A stretch of 64,000 nucleotides of DNA, taken from Nocardia brasiliensis (GTDB lineage Bacteria > Actinomycetota > Actinomycetes > Mycobacteriales > Mycobacteriaceae). The DNA lies in the NCBI RefSeq assembly GCF_011801125.1, contig NZ_CP046171.1:992001-1056000 (forward strand), in the 5' to 3' direction. Shown in pieces: positions 1-9,308 of the stretch. The position numbers and the translations under genes are program-made. Below the pieces are notes generated by a model. The model was not told the DNA's origin, made no database searches, and saw only the letters and a list, made by a program, of their open reading frames with translations. Position 1 is the stretch's first letter. The number at the start of each line of letters is the position of its first letter.

Positions 1-378
1 GCGCTGTTCTCCGCGCTCGGTTTCGGCCCGTTGTTCGGCGCGCTGGAACTGACGAACCTGCCGGTGCCCGAGATACCAGCGCCCGCAGCGGTTCCCGTAC
101 CCGCGCCGCGTGCTGCCACGGCGGAGACCGTGCCCGCGGCACCGAGCCCGGTCTCGCCGGATACCGCCGAGCAGGTGCGGCTCGCGCTGCGCGCGGTGAT
201 GGGCCTGGACACCACCGAGACCATCGACGGGTCGGTCCCGCTCGTGGCCCTCGGCCTGGATTCGTTGCAGGCGTTGGACTTACGCAAGCGCATCGAGGTC
301 GAACTACAGCGTGAGCTGCCGGTCACCGCGATACTGGGCGGCGCGTCCCTCGACGAGGTGGTGACATTGCTCGGCTAG
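1..378 (+). CDS. C-terminal end of a polyketide synthase or PKS/NRPS subunit with an acyl carrier domain (5' partial)
   Basis: The frame is open from base 1 and ends at the stop at 378, so only the last 125 codons are present. After an Ala/Pro-rich linker comes a phosphopantetheine-binding carrier domain. The attachment serine lies in the motif LGLDSLQALDLRKRIE, with a typical helix-3 region and C-terminal LGGASLDEV following. Such a domain would tether a growing acyl chain through 4'-phosphopantetheine in the cytoplasm. A three-gene drug-export-type ABC system follows in the same direction, as often seen at the end of natural-product or siderophore clusters. A mycobactin/nocobactin-type synthase of the MbtD class is possible, because carrier domains of that class look alike, but the rest of the gene is outside the window and this is inference. 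Confidence 0.85.
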   Translation, partial: ALFSALGFGPLFGALELTNLPVPEIPAPAAVPVPAPRAATAETVPAAPSPVSPDTAEQVRLALRAVMGLDTTETIDGSVPLVALGLDSLQALDLRKRIEVELQRELPVTAILGGASLDEVVTLLG

Positions 379-493
379 TTGCCCGGTTCGGGCAGACAAC
401 GTGGGGCGGGCTCAGCGATGACCGGGTCCGCCCTGATCGGGATTCGCAGGCACCAACGACGATTCGTACGCGGCAAGGACGGAGAGCAGCACG

Positions 494-1477
494 GTGGATT
501 CGAGCAGGGACACGGCGGCGGGCGCGGCTTCGGCCGACGCCGCGATCGTCGTCGAGGGCGTGGAGAAGTCGTTCGGCGAGGTGAAAGCCTTGCGCGGGAT
601 CAGTTTCGAGGTGCCGAAGGGCAGCGTGCTCGGAGTGCTCGGGCCGAACGGTGCGGGCAAGACCACCACGGTGTCGGTGCTGTCGACCCTCACCAAACCC
701 GATGCCGGGCGGGCGCTGGTGGCCGGGTACGACGTCGTGCGCGAGGCGGCGGCGGTCCGGTCGTCCATCATGCTCACCGGTCAGTACGCGGCGCTGGACG
801 AGATGCTGACCGGCCGGGAGAATCTGGTGCTGTTCGGCCGCTTGATGGGGTTGGGCCGCAAGGAAGCCAAGGCGCGCGCCGCGGAGTTGCTCGGTCAGTT
901 CGAGCTGGCGCAGGCCGCCGATCGCCGGGTCGGTCAGTACTCCGGCGGCATGCGCAGGCGCATCGACATCGCCTGCGGGCTGGTGCGTCCGCCGCAGGTG
1001 GTCTTCCTCGACGAGCCGACCACCGGTCTCGACCCGGTGAGCAGGCAGAGCCTCTGGGGCCTGGTGCGCTCGCTGAAGCAGCAGGGCGTCACGATCCTGC
1101 TCACCACGCAGTACCTCGAAGAGGCGGATGTGTTGAGCGACAACATCATCGTCGTCGACAAGGGCACCGTGATCGCCGAGGGCACCGCCGACCAGCTCAA
1201 GGCGCGCACCGGCGCGAGCTACTGCGAGGTGGTCCCGGCCGATCCCGGCGATGTCCCCGCCGTGGTCACCGCGCTCACCGGCCTCGGCGAGATCACCGTC
1301 GCCGAATCCGCCGACCGGGTCTCGCTGCCCGCGCCCGGCGGTGCGGCCACGCTGGGGGAGGCGCTGCGCCGGATCACCGAGGCCGAGATCGAACTCATCG
1401 ACATCGCGCTGCGCAGGCCCTCGCTGGACGAGGTGTTCATCGAGTTGACCAAACCGGCAGCGGCGGCCGGCGCATGA
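494..1477 (+). CDS. ABC transporter ATP-binding protein, daunorubicin-resistance (DrrA) type
   Basis: This 327-aa protein is the ATP-hydrolysing subunit of an exporter. Walker A GPNGAGKTTT lies near residue 54, the signature YSGGMRRR near 150 and Walker B VVFLDEPTTGLD near 170. A C-terminal DrrA-type extension ends in a segment resembling LIDIALRRPSLDEVF, typical of this subfamily. The GTG start at 494 is preceded by GGAG at 481-484. The stop overlaps the ATG of the first permease (ATGA), so the three transporter genes are translationally coupled. It probably powers efflux of the product made by the upstream synthase. The substrate is not visible from the sequence. Confidence 0.92.
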   Translation: MDSSRDTAAGAASADAAIVVEGVEKSFGEVKALRGISFEVPKGSVLGVLGPNGAGKTTTVSVLSTLTKPDAGRALVAGYDVVREAAAVRSSIMLTGQYAALDEMLTGRENLVLFGRLMGLGRKEAKARAAELLGQFELAQAADRRVGQYSGGMRRRIDIACGLVRPPQVVFLDEPTTGLDPVSRQSLWGLVRSLKQQGVTILLTTQYLEEADVLSDNIIVVDKGTVIAEGTADQLKARTGASYCEVVPADPGDVPAVVTALTGLGEITVAESADRVSLPAPGGAATLGEALRRITEAEIELIDIALRRPSLDEVFIELTKPAAAAGA

Positions 1478-2244
1478 CGACCGACACCATCCTGCGGGTG
1501 CCGCACAGCAGGCAGTGGACCGCGTTGAGCGGCCGCGGTATTCGGGCCGCGGTGCGCGAGGGCGACCTGATCCTCGCCTTCGCGGCGCCGCTGACCTTCT
1601 TCGTCTGTGTCTATGTGCCGCTGCGTCGTTCGATGGAGGCGACGGGCATCGATTACGCGCAATATCTGCTGCCGTTGATCGCGATCCAGGCCATGTTCTT
1701 CACCGCGATGTTCGCCGGCGACCGCGCGGCCAGAGAAGTGGCGGGCGGCATGGGAACCCGGCTGCGCGCCATGCCGGTGCCGCCGTGGGTACCGCCCGCC
1801 GCACGGATCTCGGCGAACTCGGTGCGCGCGCTGGCCGCGTTGGCGGGCGCGCTGACCACCGGCACGCTGTTCGGCTTCCGCTTCCACGGCGCGGGAGCGA
1901 CGGTGGCGTTCCTGGTGCTGATCCTGGCGTTCGGTGCGGCCGCCGTGATCGGTGCCGACGCGCTCGGCACCGCGACGGCCAACCCGGAACTCGGCGCGAC
2001 GGTGCTGTTCGCACCGCAGCTGCTGCTGCTCATGATGTCGACGGGGTTCGTTCCGGCACAAGGGTTTCCGAGTTGGATCCAACCGTTCGTGCGCAACCAG
2101 CCGGTCTCGCAGGTGGCGGGCGCCTTGCGCGAACTGTCCGAGGGGCGGTTCACCTCGACCAGCACCGTTGCCGCGATCTGGGTGGCCGGGTTGCTGATCG
2201 CGGCGATGATCGTGGCGGTGCGCGTGGAAGGACGGCGGCGATGA
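1474..2244 (+). CDS. ABC-2 type transporter permease (DrrB-like), first of two
   Basis: This 256-aa protein has about six hydrophobic segments. It begins at the ATG inside the ATGA overlap with the ATPase gene. The C-terminal half carries the FVPAQGFPSWIQPFVRNQP-type motif seen in DrrB and ABC-2 permeases (a loop before the last helix, with P, W and P conserved), which supports family membership. It would form the membrane channel with the second permease at 2241. The next gene overlaps it by ATGA. A longer reading frame extends upstream but runs antiparallel to good coding sequence in the ATPase frame, so the overlap start is preferred. Confidence 0.9.
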   Translation: MTTDTILRVPHSRQWTALSGRGIRAAVREGDLILAFAAPLTFFVCVYVPLRRSMEATGIDYAQYLLPLIAIQAMFFTAMFAGDRAAREVAGGMGTRLRAMPVPPWVPPAARISANSVRALAALAGALTTGTLFGFRFHGAGATVAFLVLILAFGAAAVIGADALGTATANPELGATVLFAPQLLLLMMSTGFVPAQGFPSWIQPFVRNQPVSQVAGALRELSEGRFTSTSTVAAIWVAGLLIAAMIVAVRVEGRRR

Positions 2245-3005
2245 GCGCCCTGGTCGAGCAGAGCTTGGTGGAAACCGGCAGGCTGCTACGTCGCTGGAGC
2301 AGGCAGCAGGAGGTGGTGACCACGACGCTGGTGCTGCCGATCCTGTTGCTGCTCATGTTCGATCTGGTGTTGAGCAAGTCGCTCGACCTCGGCGGCGGCA
2401 CCGACGCGATCTACGGATTCGTGCCGATGATCGCGGTGTCCGGCGCGATGTACGGGGCAATGGGCACCGGCCTGTCGCTGTACGGCGAGCGGGAAAGCGG
2501 TCTGCTGCGGCGCTTCTGGGTGTTGCCGATCAACCGCTCCGCCGGGCTGATCGGCAGGCTGCTCGCCGAATGCCTGCGCGCGCTGGCGGCCACCGCGATC
2601 GTGCTCGTTGTCGGTGTCATCCTCGGTCTGCGTTTCGAGCAGGGGCTGGCGGGGGTGCTCGGTGTGCTGATCGTGCCGGTGATCGTCATCGCGGGATTCA
2701 CGCCGATGGTGATCGTGGTGGGGGTCAGCAGCATCGGCGACAAGGTCGTGCAGATCTTCGCCGCGGTGGTGCTGCTCGCGATGTTCTTCAACTCCGGCTT
2801 CGTGCCACTGGAGAACTATCCGGGTTGGTTGCAGCCGATCGTGCGCGGCCAGCCGATGAGCTGTGCGGTGGAGGCGATGCGCGGATTCACCGTCGGCGGT
2901 CCGGTCGCGGTGCCGCTGGCACAGACCATCGCGTGGTCGGCCGGCCTGGTCCTGGTCTTCGGCGCGCTCGCGGTGCGCGGATACCGCAAGGCCGCGCAGG
3001 GCTGA
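2241..3005 (+). CDS. ABC-2 type transporter permease (DrrB-like), second of two
   Basis: This 254-aa membrane protein is a paralogue of the gene just upstream. It has about six transmembrane segments and the matching loop FVPLENYPGWLQPIVRGQP near residue 195. It starts at the ATG overlapping the upstream stop, so ATPase, permease 1 and permease 2 form a tight unit. The pair would form a heterodimeric channel with the DrrA-like ATPase as an exporter. It ends the transporter operon; a 74-bp gap separates it from the next genes, which belong to a different family. Confidence 0.9.
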   Translation: MSALVEQSLVETGRLLRRWSRQQEVVTTTLVLPILLLLMFDLVLSKSLDLGGGTDAIYGFVPMIAVSGAMYGAMGTGLSLYGERESGLLRRFWVLPINRSAGLIGRLLAECLRALAATAIVLVVGVILGLRFEQGLAGVLGVLIVPVIVIAGFTPMVIVVGVSSIGDKVVQIFAAVVLLAMFFNSGFVPLENYPGWLQPIVRGQPMSCAVEAMRGFTVGGPVAVPLAQTIAWSAGLVLVFGALAVRGYRKAAQG

Positions 3006-3079
3006 TCGGTCGCACTCGGCCGCCACCGCGATTTCGCCGCGGCGGCAGGCCGCGTGCGCGCCGGTTACAGTCTTCGGCG

Positions 3080-4156
3080 ATGAATTCCGTACCTGCGCTG
3101 CTGATCCTGTCCGTGGGTGTGTTCGCCGCGATCGTCACGGCCGGGCGTTGGCTGCTGACGAACGACTCGAGCACGGATCGCCTCATCAATCGCCTGTGGA
3201 CCTGGGAGCTCACCGGGTTCCTGCTGCACGGCGTCGCGTCGGGGGCGGGTTCTCCCGATCTGGCCCGACGACTGTTCATGGGTTGCGGGCTGATGGCGGG
3301 CGCTTGTGCGTACGGGTTCGCGCGCCTGTTGTTCGACGGACAAGCCCGCTACACGGCCCGCCGCAGGCAGCGGTGGTACGACGGAATGGCGATCGTCGCT
3401 GCCGGCAGCATCCTGTTGGTCGAGCCCGTCGCGGATCATCTGTTGCCGTTCAGTTGGTCCGCGCTGATCTGGACGTTGTCCGGATATTTCAGCGCGGTCG
3501 CCGGATTCATCCTGCTGGTGACCTGCGTCCGGGAATTGCGGTCGGGCGAGCTCACGCTCCGGCAGCGGCTGTTTTTCGTTGTCCTGTTCGTCCTGTCGCT
3601 CTACTGGTCCATCGGTTCCGTCATCGGCGGTATCAGAACCGCGCTCGGGGCGCCCCCGTCGGAGCCGGGATGGGCGTGGACGATCGTCATCTTCGTCAGC
3701 TTCTGCCTTGCCACCTTGCTGATTTCGGTTCGCCTGGTGGACGTGCTGCTCGCGCGTACGCGATGGGATCGGGCCGGTCGGCACTGCAGGCGGCTCACCC
3801 CGATGTGGCGCGACCTCACCACCGCGGTGCCGGAAGTAGTGCTCGCACAGGATGATTCCGTTGACCAGGATTCCGCGCACCGGCGCTACCGGATGACCGT
3901 CGAAATCTGGGATGCGCTGTTGCGGCTACGACCGTACGTCCGAGCGCCCGCGAACGGGCCCGGCACGCGGACCGACGAGCGCGGCTACGCCCAGGTGCTG
4001 GCCGAGGCGGGGCGGGCGAAATTGAACGGGATGTCCCCGGTGGCGCAGCCCACCGCCGTGCTGCCCCGGCCTGCCGATCGCGCGTCGGAACTGCGAATGC
4101 TGCTCGGTCTGGCCAGGGTGTGGCCTACCTCGGTCGACTACGATCGGCCGCGATGA
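3080..4156 (+). CDS. MAB_1171c-like putative membrane transporter, copy 1
   Basis: This 358-aa protein has about seven hydrophobic helices in the first ~230 residues. A soluble C-terminal part follows, beginning with a conserved segment around TPMWRDLTTAVPEVVL. That layout is known from MAB_1171c-type (DUF6545-like) actinobacterial proteins, whose biochemical role is unproven. Homologues are often encoded next to an XRE regulator; none is present here. The ATG at 3080 begins MNSVPALL and matches the paralogue's MNSAPP start. The stop overlaps the next start (ATGA). Family assignment is by recognition; the transport function is only a family label. Confidence 0.75.
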   Translation: MNSVPALLILSVGVFAAIVTAGRWLLTNDSSTDRLINRLWTWELTGFLLHGVASGAGSPDLARRLFMGCGLMAGACAYGFARLLFDGQARYTARRRQRWYDGMAIVAAGSILLVEPVADHLLPFSWSALIWTLSGYFSAVAGFILLVTCVRELRSGELTLRQRLFFVVLFVLSLYWSIGSVIGGIRTALGAPPSEPGWAWTIVIFVSFCLATLLISVRLVDVLLARTRWDRAGRHCRRLTPMWRDLTTAVPEVVLAQDDSVDQDSAHRRYRMTVEIWDALLRLRPYVRAPANGPGTRTDERGYAQVLAEAGRAKLNGMSPVAQPTAVLPRPADRASELRMLLGLARVWPTSVDYDRPR

Positions 4157-5235
4157 ATTCCGCGCCGCCTGTCTTCACGACGATCGTCGTCGCGCTCGTG
4201 CTCGTGGTGGTCTGCGGCCGATGGTGGCTGGTCAACGAGACGCTCACCGATCGCCTGATCAATCGCGCGCTGTCCTGGGATATCGGCGCGGTGTTCGGGT
4301 ACCTGTTCGTCGCCGGTGCGGGCTACCCGGATCTGGGGCAGCGGGTGTTCGTGGCCGTCGGCCTGCTGGCGCTGTCGAACTCCTTCGGGTTCGTGATGTC
4401 GCTCGGCGCACCGGATCTGCGGCAGAGCTGGCGGCGGCAGCGCCGATACGACACGGTGGCGCTGTCGGTCGGGCTCGTCGTGCTGGTCTGCGCCGTGGGC
4501 AACGAGTTGGCGCTGTTCCGGGGCGTGTTGCCCGCGGTGGACTGGGATGGGCTGTTGTGGGTCGGGACCGATGCCTGGCTCATCGTGATCGCGGTGTTAC
4601 TGGGCCGGGCGTGCCTGCGCGAACTTCGCGTCGTGGGCATGACGGCCCGGGAGAAGTCGACCTACTGCGCGCTGCTCGCGGTCGCGGCCTGCAGTGCCTG
4701 CGGCTCGGTGGTCCGCACCCTGACCACGTTGTCCGGGGCCTCGCCGCAGCACATGGGCGCCGGGTGGGCGGTGGTCTCGTTCACCGCGCTGGCGATCCTG
4801 GCCTTGTTGATCTCGATGCCGCTGATCGATGCGCTGCTCGTGCGCGCGGGGCTGGATCGGGCGGGGCGATGCTGTCGGCAGTTGCGTCCGCTGTGGCACG
4901 ACCTCACCACCGCCGTGCCCGAGGTGGTGCTGCCGCTGGCGCCCGCGGAGCAGCGTGGCTCCAGCGCGCGGCTGTATCGGATGACCGTCGAGATCAGGGA
5001 CGCGTTGCTGCATCTGAAGCAGTTCGTGCCCGACCCCGGGGGCGGCGAGGTGACCGACCTCGGCACTTACGCGCGGGGTATCGCCGAGGCCGCCCGCCTG
5101 AAGCTGCACGGTGTGCCGCCGTCATACCCAAGGCAGGCCGTGCGGCTGCCTGCCGGTGATCGGACGACCGAACTCGGCAATCTGCTCGCGCTCGCGCGCG
5201 AATGGGCCGCCGCCCGCACCGCCTTCGCGGACTAG
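4153..5235 (+). CDS. MAB_1171c-like putative membrane transporter, copy 2
   Basis: This 360-aa protein is a tandem paralogue of the preceding one. It has the same N-terminal layout (GRWWLVNETLTDRLINR, then repeated membrane helices) and the same soluble-domain motif near RPLWHDLTTAVPEVVL. It starts within an ATGA overlap, so both copies are probably made in equal amounts and could act as a hetero-oligomer. A longer frame reaches upstream to 4120 but would overlap copy 1 further; the MNS start is conserved between the copies. Function unknown. Confidence 0.75.
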   Translation: MNSAPPVFTTIVVALVLVVVCGRWWLVNETLTDRLINRALSWDIGAVFGYLFVAGAGYPDLGQRVFVAVGLLALSNSFGFVMSLGAPDLRQSWRRQRRYDTVALSVGLVVLVCAVGNELALFRGVLPAVDWDGLLWVGTDAWLIVIAVLLGRACLRELRVVGMTAREKSTYCALLAVAACSACGSVVRTLTTLSGASPQHMGAGWAVVSFTALAILALLISMPLIDALLVRAGLDRAGRCCRQLRPLWHDLTTAVPEVVLPLAPAEQRGSSARLYRMTVEIRDALLHLKQFVPDPGGGEVTDLGTYARGIAEAARLKLHGVPPSYPRQAVRLPAGDRTTELGNLLALAREWAAARTAFAD

Positions 5236-5287
5236 GCCCACGTCGCTCGGGCGATCGTTCGCGGCGCGACGGGAAATGTCAGCGGTC

Positions 5288-5320
5288 TTGATGGTTAGAT
5301 CAGCTAACTATATAGTTAGC
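5288..5320 (+). promoter_or_regulatory. Promoter with overlapping perfect 18-bp palindromic operator for the MFS exporter
   Basis: A sigma70-like promoter is visible: -35 TTGATG at 5288-5293, a 17-bp spacer, and -10 TATAGT at 5311-5316. The perfect palindrome GCTAACTATATAGTTAGC at 5303-5320 covers the -10. A dimeric repressor bound there would block transcription. MarR- or TetR-type regulators commonly control EmrB-type exporters this way, but no such regulator gene lies next to it. The half-site is GCTAACTAT. Confidence 0.7.
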
Positions 5321-5346
5321 GGAGATAACGACTCCGAGGGGACACC

Positions 5347-7131
5347 GTGCCGATGTCATCCACCGATCTCGATCCGGGCGAGGTCGCCACCATCCGCCGC
5401 AGGCTGCGCTACGACCGCGACCACCCGCGCTACAAGTGGATCGTGCTGACCAACACCACGCTCGGGGTGTTGCTCACCGCCATCAACTCCTCGATCGTGC
5501 TGATCTCGCTGCCCGCGATCTTCCGCGGTGTCGGGCTGAACCCGCTGGAGGCCGGCAATGTCGGCTACCTGCTGTGGATGCTGATGGGCTACCTGCTCGC
5601 GACGGCGGTGCTGGTCGTGATGTTCGGCAGGCTCGGCGACATCTTCGGCCGGGTCCGCGTGTACAACCTGGGCTTCGCCGTCTTCGCGGTCTGCGCGCTC
5701 GCCCTGTCCTTCGATCCGTTCCACGGCGGCGCGGGCGCGATGTGGATCATCATCTGGCGGGTGGTGCAGGGCGTCGGCGGCGCCATGTTGACGGCCAACT
5801 CGGCGGCCATCCTCACCGACGCCTTCCCGGCCGAACAACGTGGCACCGCGCTCGGCATCAACATGGTCGCCGCGGTGGCGGGTTCCTTCCTCGGCCTGCT
5901 CATCGGCGGCGTGCTCTCGGAATGGGATTGGCGGGCGGTGTTCTGGGTCAGCGTGCCGATCGCCGTGCTCGGTGCGTTCTGGTCCTACCGCTCGCTGCAC
6001 GAGGTCGGCATCCGGTCGGCGGGCAAGCTCGACTGGGCGGGCACGATCACCTTCGGCCTCGGCCTCACCGCGTTGCTCACCGGCATCACCTACGGCATTC
6101 AGCCCTATGGCGGGCACGCGACCGGCTGGTCGAGCCCGTGGGTGCTCGGTTCGGTGGCAGGCGGCATCGCGCTGCTCGGGGTGTTCTGTGTGGTGGAGAC
6201 CAAGGTCGCCGATCCGATGTTCCACCTCGGGCTGTTTCGCAACCGTGCCTTCGGTCTCGGCAATTTCAGCAACCTGATGGTGTCCATCGGTCGCGGCGGC
6301 ATGCAGTTCATGCTGATCATCTGGTTGCAGGGCATATGGCTGCCGTTGCACGGCTTCAGTTTCGAGTCGACACCGCTGTGGGCCGGCATCTATCTGTTGC
6401 CGCTCACCGTGGGATTCCTTGCTGCCGGACCGATCTCGGGATGGCTGTCTGACCGCTACGGCTCCCGCCTTTTCACCACCGGCGGCGCGCTGATCTCGGC
6501 CGCGACGTTCCTGCTGCTACTCGTCATTCCGGTCGACTTCGACTACTGGCTGTTCGCGTTGATCGTGCTGCTGAACGGCATCGGCAGCGGGCTGTTCTTC
6601 TCGCCGAACACCGCCGCCATCATGTCCAGCGTGCCCGCCGCGCAACGCGGCGCGGCCTCAGGTATGCGCGGCACCCTGTTCAACGGCGGCAACGCCCTGT
6701 CGATGGGAATCTTCTTCTCGCTCATGGTCGTCGGACTCGCCGCCAGCCTGCCCTCGGCACTGGACGCGGGTCTGCGCGCGCAGGGGGTATCCGCGAGCGC
6801 CGCCGCCGAGGTCGCGGGCATGCCGCCGGTGGCGAGCATGTTCGCCGCGTTCCTCGGCTTCAACCTGATCCAGGAATTGCTCGGTCCCACCGGCGAATTG
6901 GCCGAGCCGGGGGTCGACGCCGCCACGCTGACCGGCCAGGAGTTCTTCCCGGATCTGCTGACCGGCCCGTTCCACACCGGCCTGGTCGTGGTTTTCGTCG
7001 CGGCGGCGATCATGATGCTGCTGGCCGCGGCGGCCTCCTACTTCGCGGGCAACAAGTACGTGCACGACGAGCGGGCCGAGCTCGCCGAAGCCGAGGAACA
7101 GGGCGAACCCATCCCCGTCGCTGTTCGCTGA
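5347..7131 (+). CDS. MFS drug exporter, EmrB/QacA (DHA2) type
   Basis: This 594-aa protein with about 14 membrane segments is typical of drug:H+ antiporters of the DHA2 family. Visible hallmarks are the loop 2-3 motif GRLGDIFGRVRVY (near residue 95) and an antiporter-type motif in helix 5 (GSFLGLLIGGVLSEWDWRAVFW, near residue 178, given here only by its core GGVLSEWDWRAVF). The GTG at 5347 is preferred because GAGGGG ends 5 bp upstream; an ATG two codons later is the alternative. A palindrome-controlled promoter precedes it. It converges on the peptidase genes with only 42 bp between stops. It may export the metabolite made by the upstream synthase or provide drug resistance. Confidence 0.9.
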   Translation: MPMSSTDLDPGEVATIRRRLRYDRDHPRYKWIVLTNTTLGVLLTAINSSIVLISLPAIFRGVGLNPLEAGNVGYLLWMLMGYLLATAVLVVMFGRLGDIFGRVRVYNLGFAVFAVCALALSFDPFHGGAGAMWIIIWRVVQGVGGAMLTANSAAILTDAFPAEQRGTALGINMVAAVAGSFLGLLIGGVLSEWDWRAVFWVSVPIAVLGAFWSYRSLHEVGIRSAGKLDWAGTITFGLGLTALLTGITYGIQPYGGHATGWSSPWVLGSVAGGIALLGVFCVVETKVADPMFHLGLFRNRAFGLGNFSNLMVSIGRGGMQFMLIIWLQGIWLPLHGFSFESTPLWAGIYLLPLTVGFLAAGPISGWLSDRYGSRLFTTGGALISAATFLLLLVIPVDFDYWLFALIVLLNGIGSGLFFSPNTAAIMSSVPAAQRGAASGMRGTLFNGGNALSMGIFFSLMVVGLAASLPSALDAGLRAQGVSASAAAEVAGMPPVASMFAAFLGFNLIQELLGPTGELAEPGVDAATLTGQEFFPDLLTGPFHTGLVVVFVAAAIMMLLAAAASYFAGNKYVHDERAELAEAEEQGEPIPVAVR

Positions 7132-7173
7132 GCTCGCCCGGCCGTGCCGCCGCGGCTCGAAAACCGTTGTGAC

Positions 7174-9213
7174 TCAGAAGGTGACGCGCTGGTCCTGCGG
7201 CATGAACAGCTTGTCACCCTCCTTCACGTCGAACGCGGTGTAGAACTCCGCCAGGTTGCGCACGACCTGGTTGCAGCGGAACTCGGCGGGGGAGTGGGTG
7301 TCGCTGGCCAGGTAGCGGACCGTCAGCTCTTTGGTCTGCTTTTCTCGCCAGCTGCGCGCCCAGGACAGGAACATCGACCGATAGTCGGGGTTGTCGACAC
7401 CGCGGCGCTTCTCCGAGATGCGGAACGCGGCCAAGGTGATCTGCAACCCGCGCAGGTCGGCCAGATTCTCACCGACGGTCAACTCCCCGTTGATGTGCTG
7501 GCTCGGGTCGAGTCCCTCCGGCACCAGCGCGTTGTACTGCTCGACGAGCTGCTTGGCTTTGGCGTCGAACTTCGCCCGGTCCTCCGGTGTCCACCAGTCG
7601 CTGCGGTTTCCGTCGCCGTCGTATTTCGAGCCCTGATCGTCGAAACCGTGGCCGATCTCGTGGCCGATGGTCGCGCCGACCGCGCCGAAATTGACGGCCG
7701 ACTGCGCGTCCTTGTCGAAGAACGGCGGCTGCAGGTAGGCGGCGGGGAACACGATCTGGTTGGAGGTGGCCTGGTAGTAGGCGTTCACCGTCTGCGGCGA
7801 CATGCCCCACTCGGTCTTGTCCACCGGACCGCCGAGTCGTGCGAACGCGCGCTTGACCTCGAAAGTGTTGATGGCGAGCAGGGATTCGATCAGCTTGCCC
7901 TTGGTGATCTTCAGCTGCGAGTAATCGACCCACTTGTCCGGATAACCGATCTTCGGATCGATCTTGTCCAGCTTCGCCAGTGAGGCCTTCCTGGTCTCCG
8001 GCGACATCCACGTGGAGTTGGTGAAGTTGTCCCGGTACGCGGCGATCACGTCATCGAGCATTTCCTTCGCCCGCTGCTTCGCCTCGGGCGGAAAGTGCTT
8101 GTCCACATAGACTTTGCCGAGCTGCTCGCCCAGATACTCGTTGACGATGCCCACGCCGTACTTCCAGCGTTCGGGGCGCTCGTCCTGACCGTTGAGCACC
8201 TTGCCCTTGAACTCGAAGTTCGCGTCGTTGACGGCCTTCGGCAGGTACGGCGCGTAGTTGCGGAGCACGCTGAGCTTCAAGAAGTCACGCCAGGTGGGGA
8301 TGTCGACCTCGGTCCACAGCTGTCCAGCGGCGGTGATGAACGACGGCTGGGCCACGATCATCGTCCGGAACAGCTCCCGCGGCCGGTCGGTGTTGCCCGC
8401 CAGCCACGGGTCCCAATCGAAACCCGGTGCGAGCGCGGTCATGTCGGCCCAGCTGAACACGTTGTAGGTCGCGTCGGCGTCGCGGTTGCGCACGTTGTCC
8501 CAGTGCGCGGGGGCAATGCGCTTCTCCAGATCGAACACCCGCTGCGCCATGCCCGCCGGGTCGGGGAAACCGGCTCCCGCGCAGATGCGTTCGAGGAACA
8601 CCCGGTACTGCGCGAGCACTTCGGCGTGTTCGGGCTTGCGGAAATACTGCTCACCGAGCCCGAGGCCGGACTGCCCGACCGACGGGATATAGGCGTTCGA
8701 ATTCTTCCGGTCGATGCTGATTCCCAGCCCGATCAAACCGCTGATCGGCAGCTCGGCCATCACCTTGGCGAGCTCGGGCTTGGTCGCCGCCTTGTCGACC
8801 TTGTCGAACAGCTCGGCGAGCGGGCTCATGCCGAGCCGCTCGATCTCGTCCCAGTCCACCCTGGCGTCGTAGAGGTCGCGGATCTGTTGCTCCTCGGAGC
8901 CGGGCTTCGGGTCCTTGATCCCGTCGATGATCTCGCGCAACTGCTGCTCGGTGCGTTCGGCGGCCTCGCTCGTCGAGCCGAAGGCCGGCTTGTCCGGCGG
9001 CAACTGGTACTCGCGCAGCCACTTCCCGTTGACGTGCCGGTACAGGTCGTCCTGCGGGCGGATCGCGTCGTCCGCGCCGCCCAGGTCGACACCGGTGAGC
9101 GTCTTGCTCGACGCCTCGGTGTCGCTCGAGCAGGAGGCCAACGCGGCCGCGGCCGGCACCAGGCCGAGCGCGATCAGAAACGCACGGCGGTCCAGCTGTC
9201 CGAGACGTGTCAC
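7174..9213 (-). CDS. M13 family zinc metallopeptidase, Tat-type lipoprotein (copy 2)
   Basis: This 679-aa protein is of the neprilysin/PepO class. The N-terminus has a twin-arginine-like DRRAFL, a hydrophobic stretch and a lipobox ending LASC, so it should be a lipid-anchored extracytoplasmic peptidase. The zinc site is HEIGH (H518, E519, H522), with the third ligand in ENLADLRG (E582) and the M13-typical Asp four residues on. The NAYYQ substrate-binding motif lies upstream of it. The GTG start has AGAGGA six bases upstream. It follows copy 1 by 95 bp on the same strand, probably as one transcript. M13 enzymes cleave small peptides; the target here is unknown. Confidence 0.93.
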   Translation of the reverse strand: MTRLGQLDRRAFLIALGLVPAAAALASCSSDTEASSKTLTGVDLGGADDAIRPQDDLYRHVNGKWLREYQLPPDKPAFGSTSEAAERTEQQLREIIDGIKDPKPGSEEQQIRDLYDARVDWDEIERLGMSPLAELFDKVDKAATKPELAKVMAELPISGLIGLGISIDRKNSNAYIPSVGQSGLGLGEQYFRKPEHAEVLAQYRVFLERICAGAGFPDPAGMAQRVFDLEKRIAPAHWDNVRNRDADATYNVFSWADMTALAPGFDWDPWLAGNTDRPRELFRTMIVAQPSFITAAGQLWTEVDIPTWRDFLKLSVLRNYAPYLPKAVNDANFEFKGKVLNGQDERPERWKYGVGIVNEYLGEQLGKVYVDKHFPPEAKQRAKEMLDDVIAAYRDNFTNSTWMSPETRKASLAKLDKIDPKIGYPDKWVDYSQLKITKGKLIESLLAINTFEVKRAFARLGGPVDKTEWGMSPQTVNAYYQATSNQIVFPAAYLQPPFFDKDAQSAVNFGAVGATIGHEIGHGFDDQGSKYDGDGNRSDWWTPEDRAKFDAKAKQLVEQYNALVPEGLDPSQHINGELTVGENLADLRGLQITLAAFRISEKRRGVDNPDYRSMFLSWARSWREKQTKELTVRYLASDTHSPAEFRCNQVVRNLAEFYTAFDVKEGDKLFMPQDQRVTF

Positions 9214-9308
9214 GAGGATTCCTCTCCCGATGCGGCCCGCCGCATCCTCGTCAGGCCCAACTTGTTCGCCCGAGGCTACCTGCCCCGGGCGCTACCCGGC
9301 TTTCCATC

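Noticed and set aside
1..378. Assignment of the carrier domain to the nocobactin (nbt) cluster
   Set aside because: Plausible from gene neighbourhood in Nocardia, but the 125 visible codons do not prove it.
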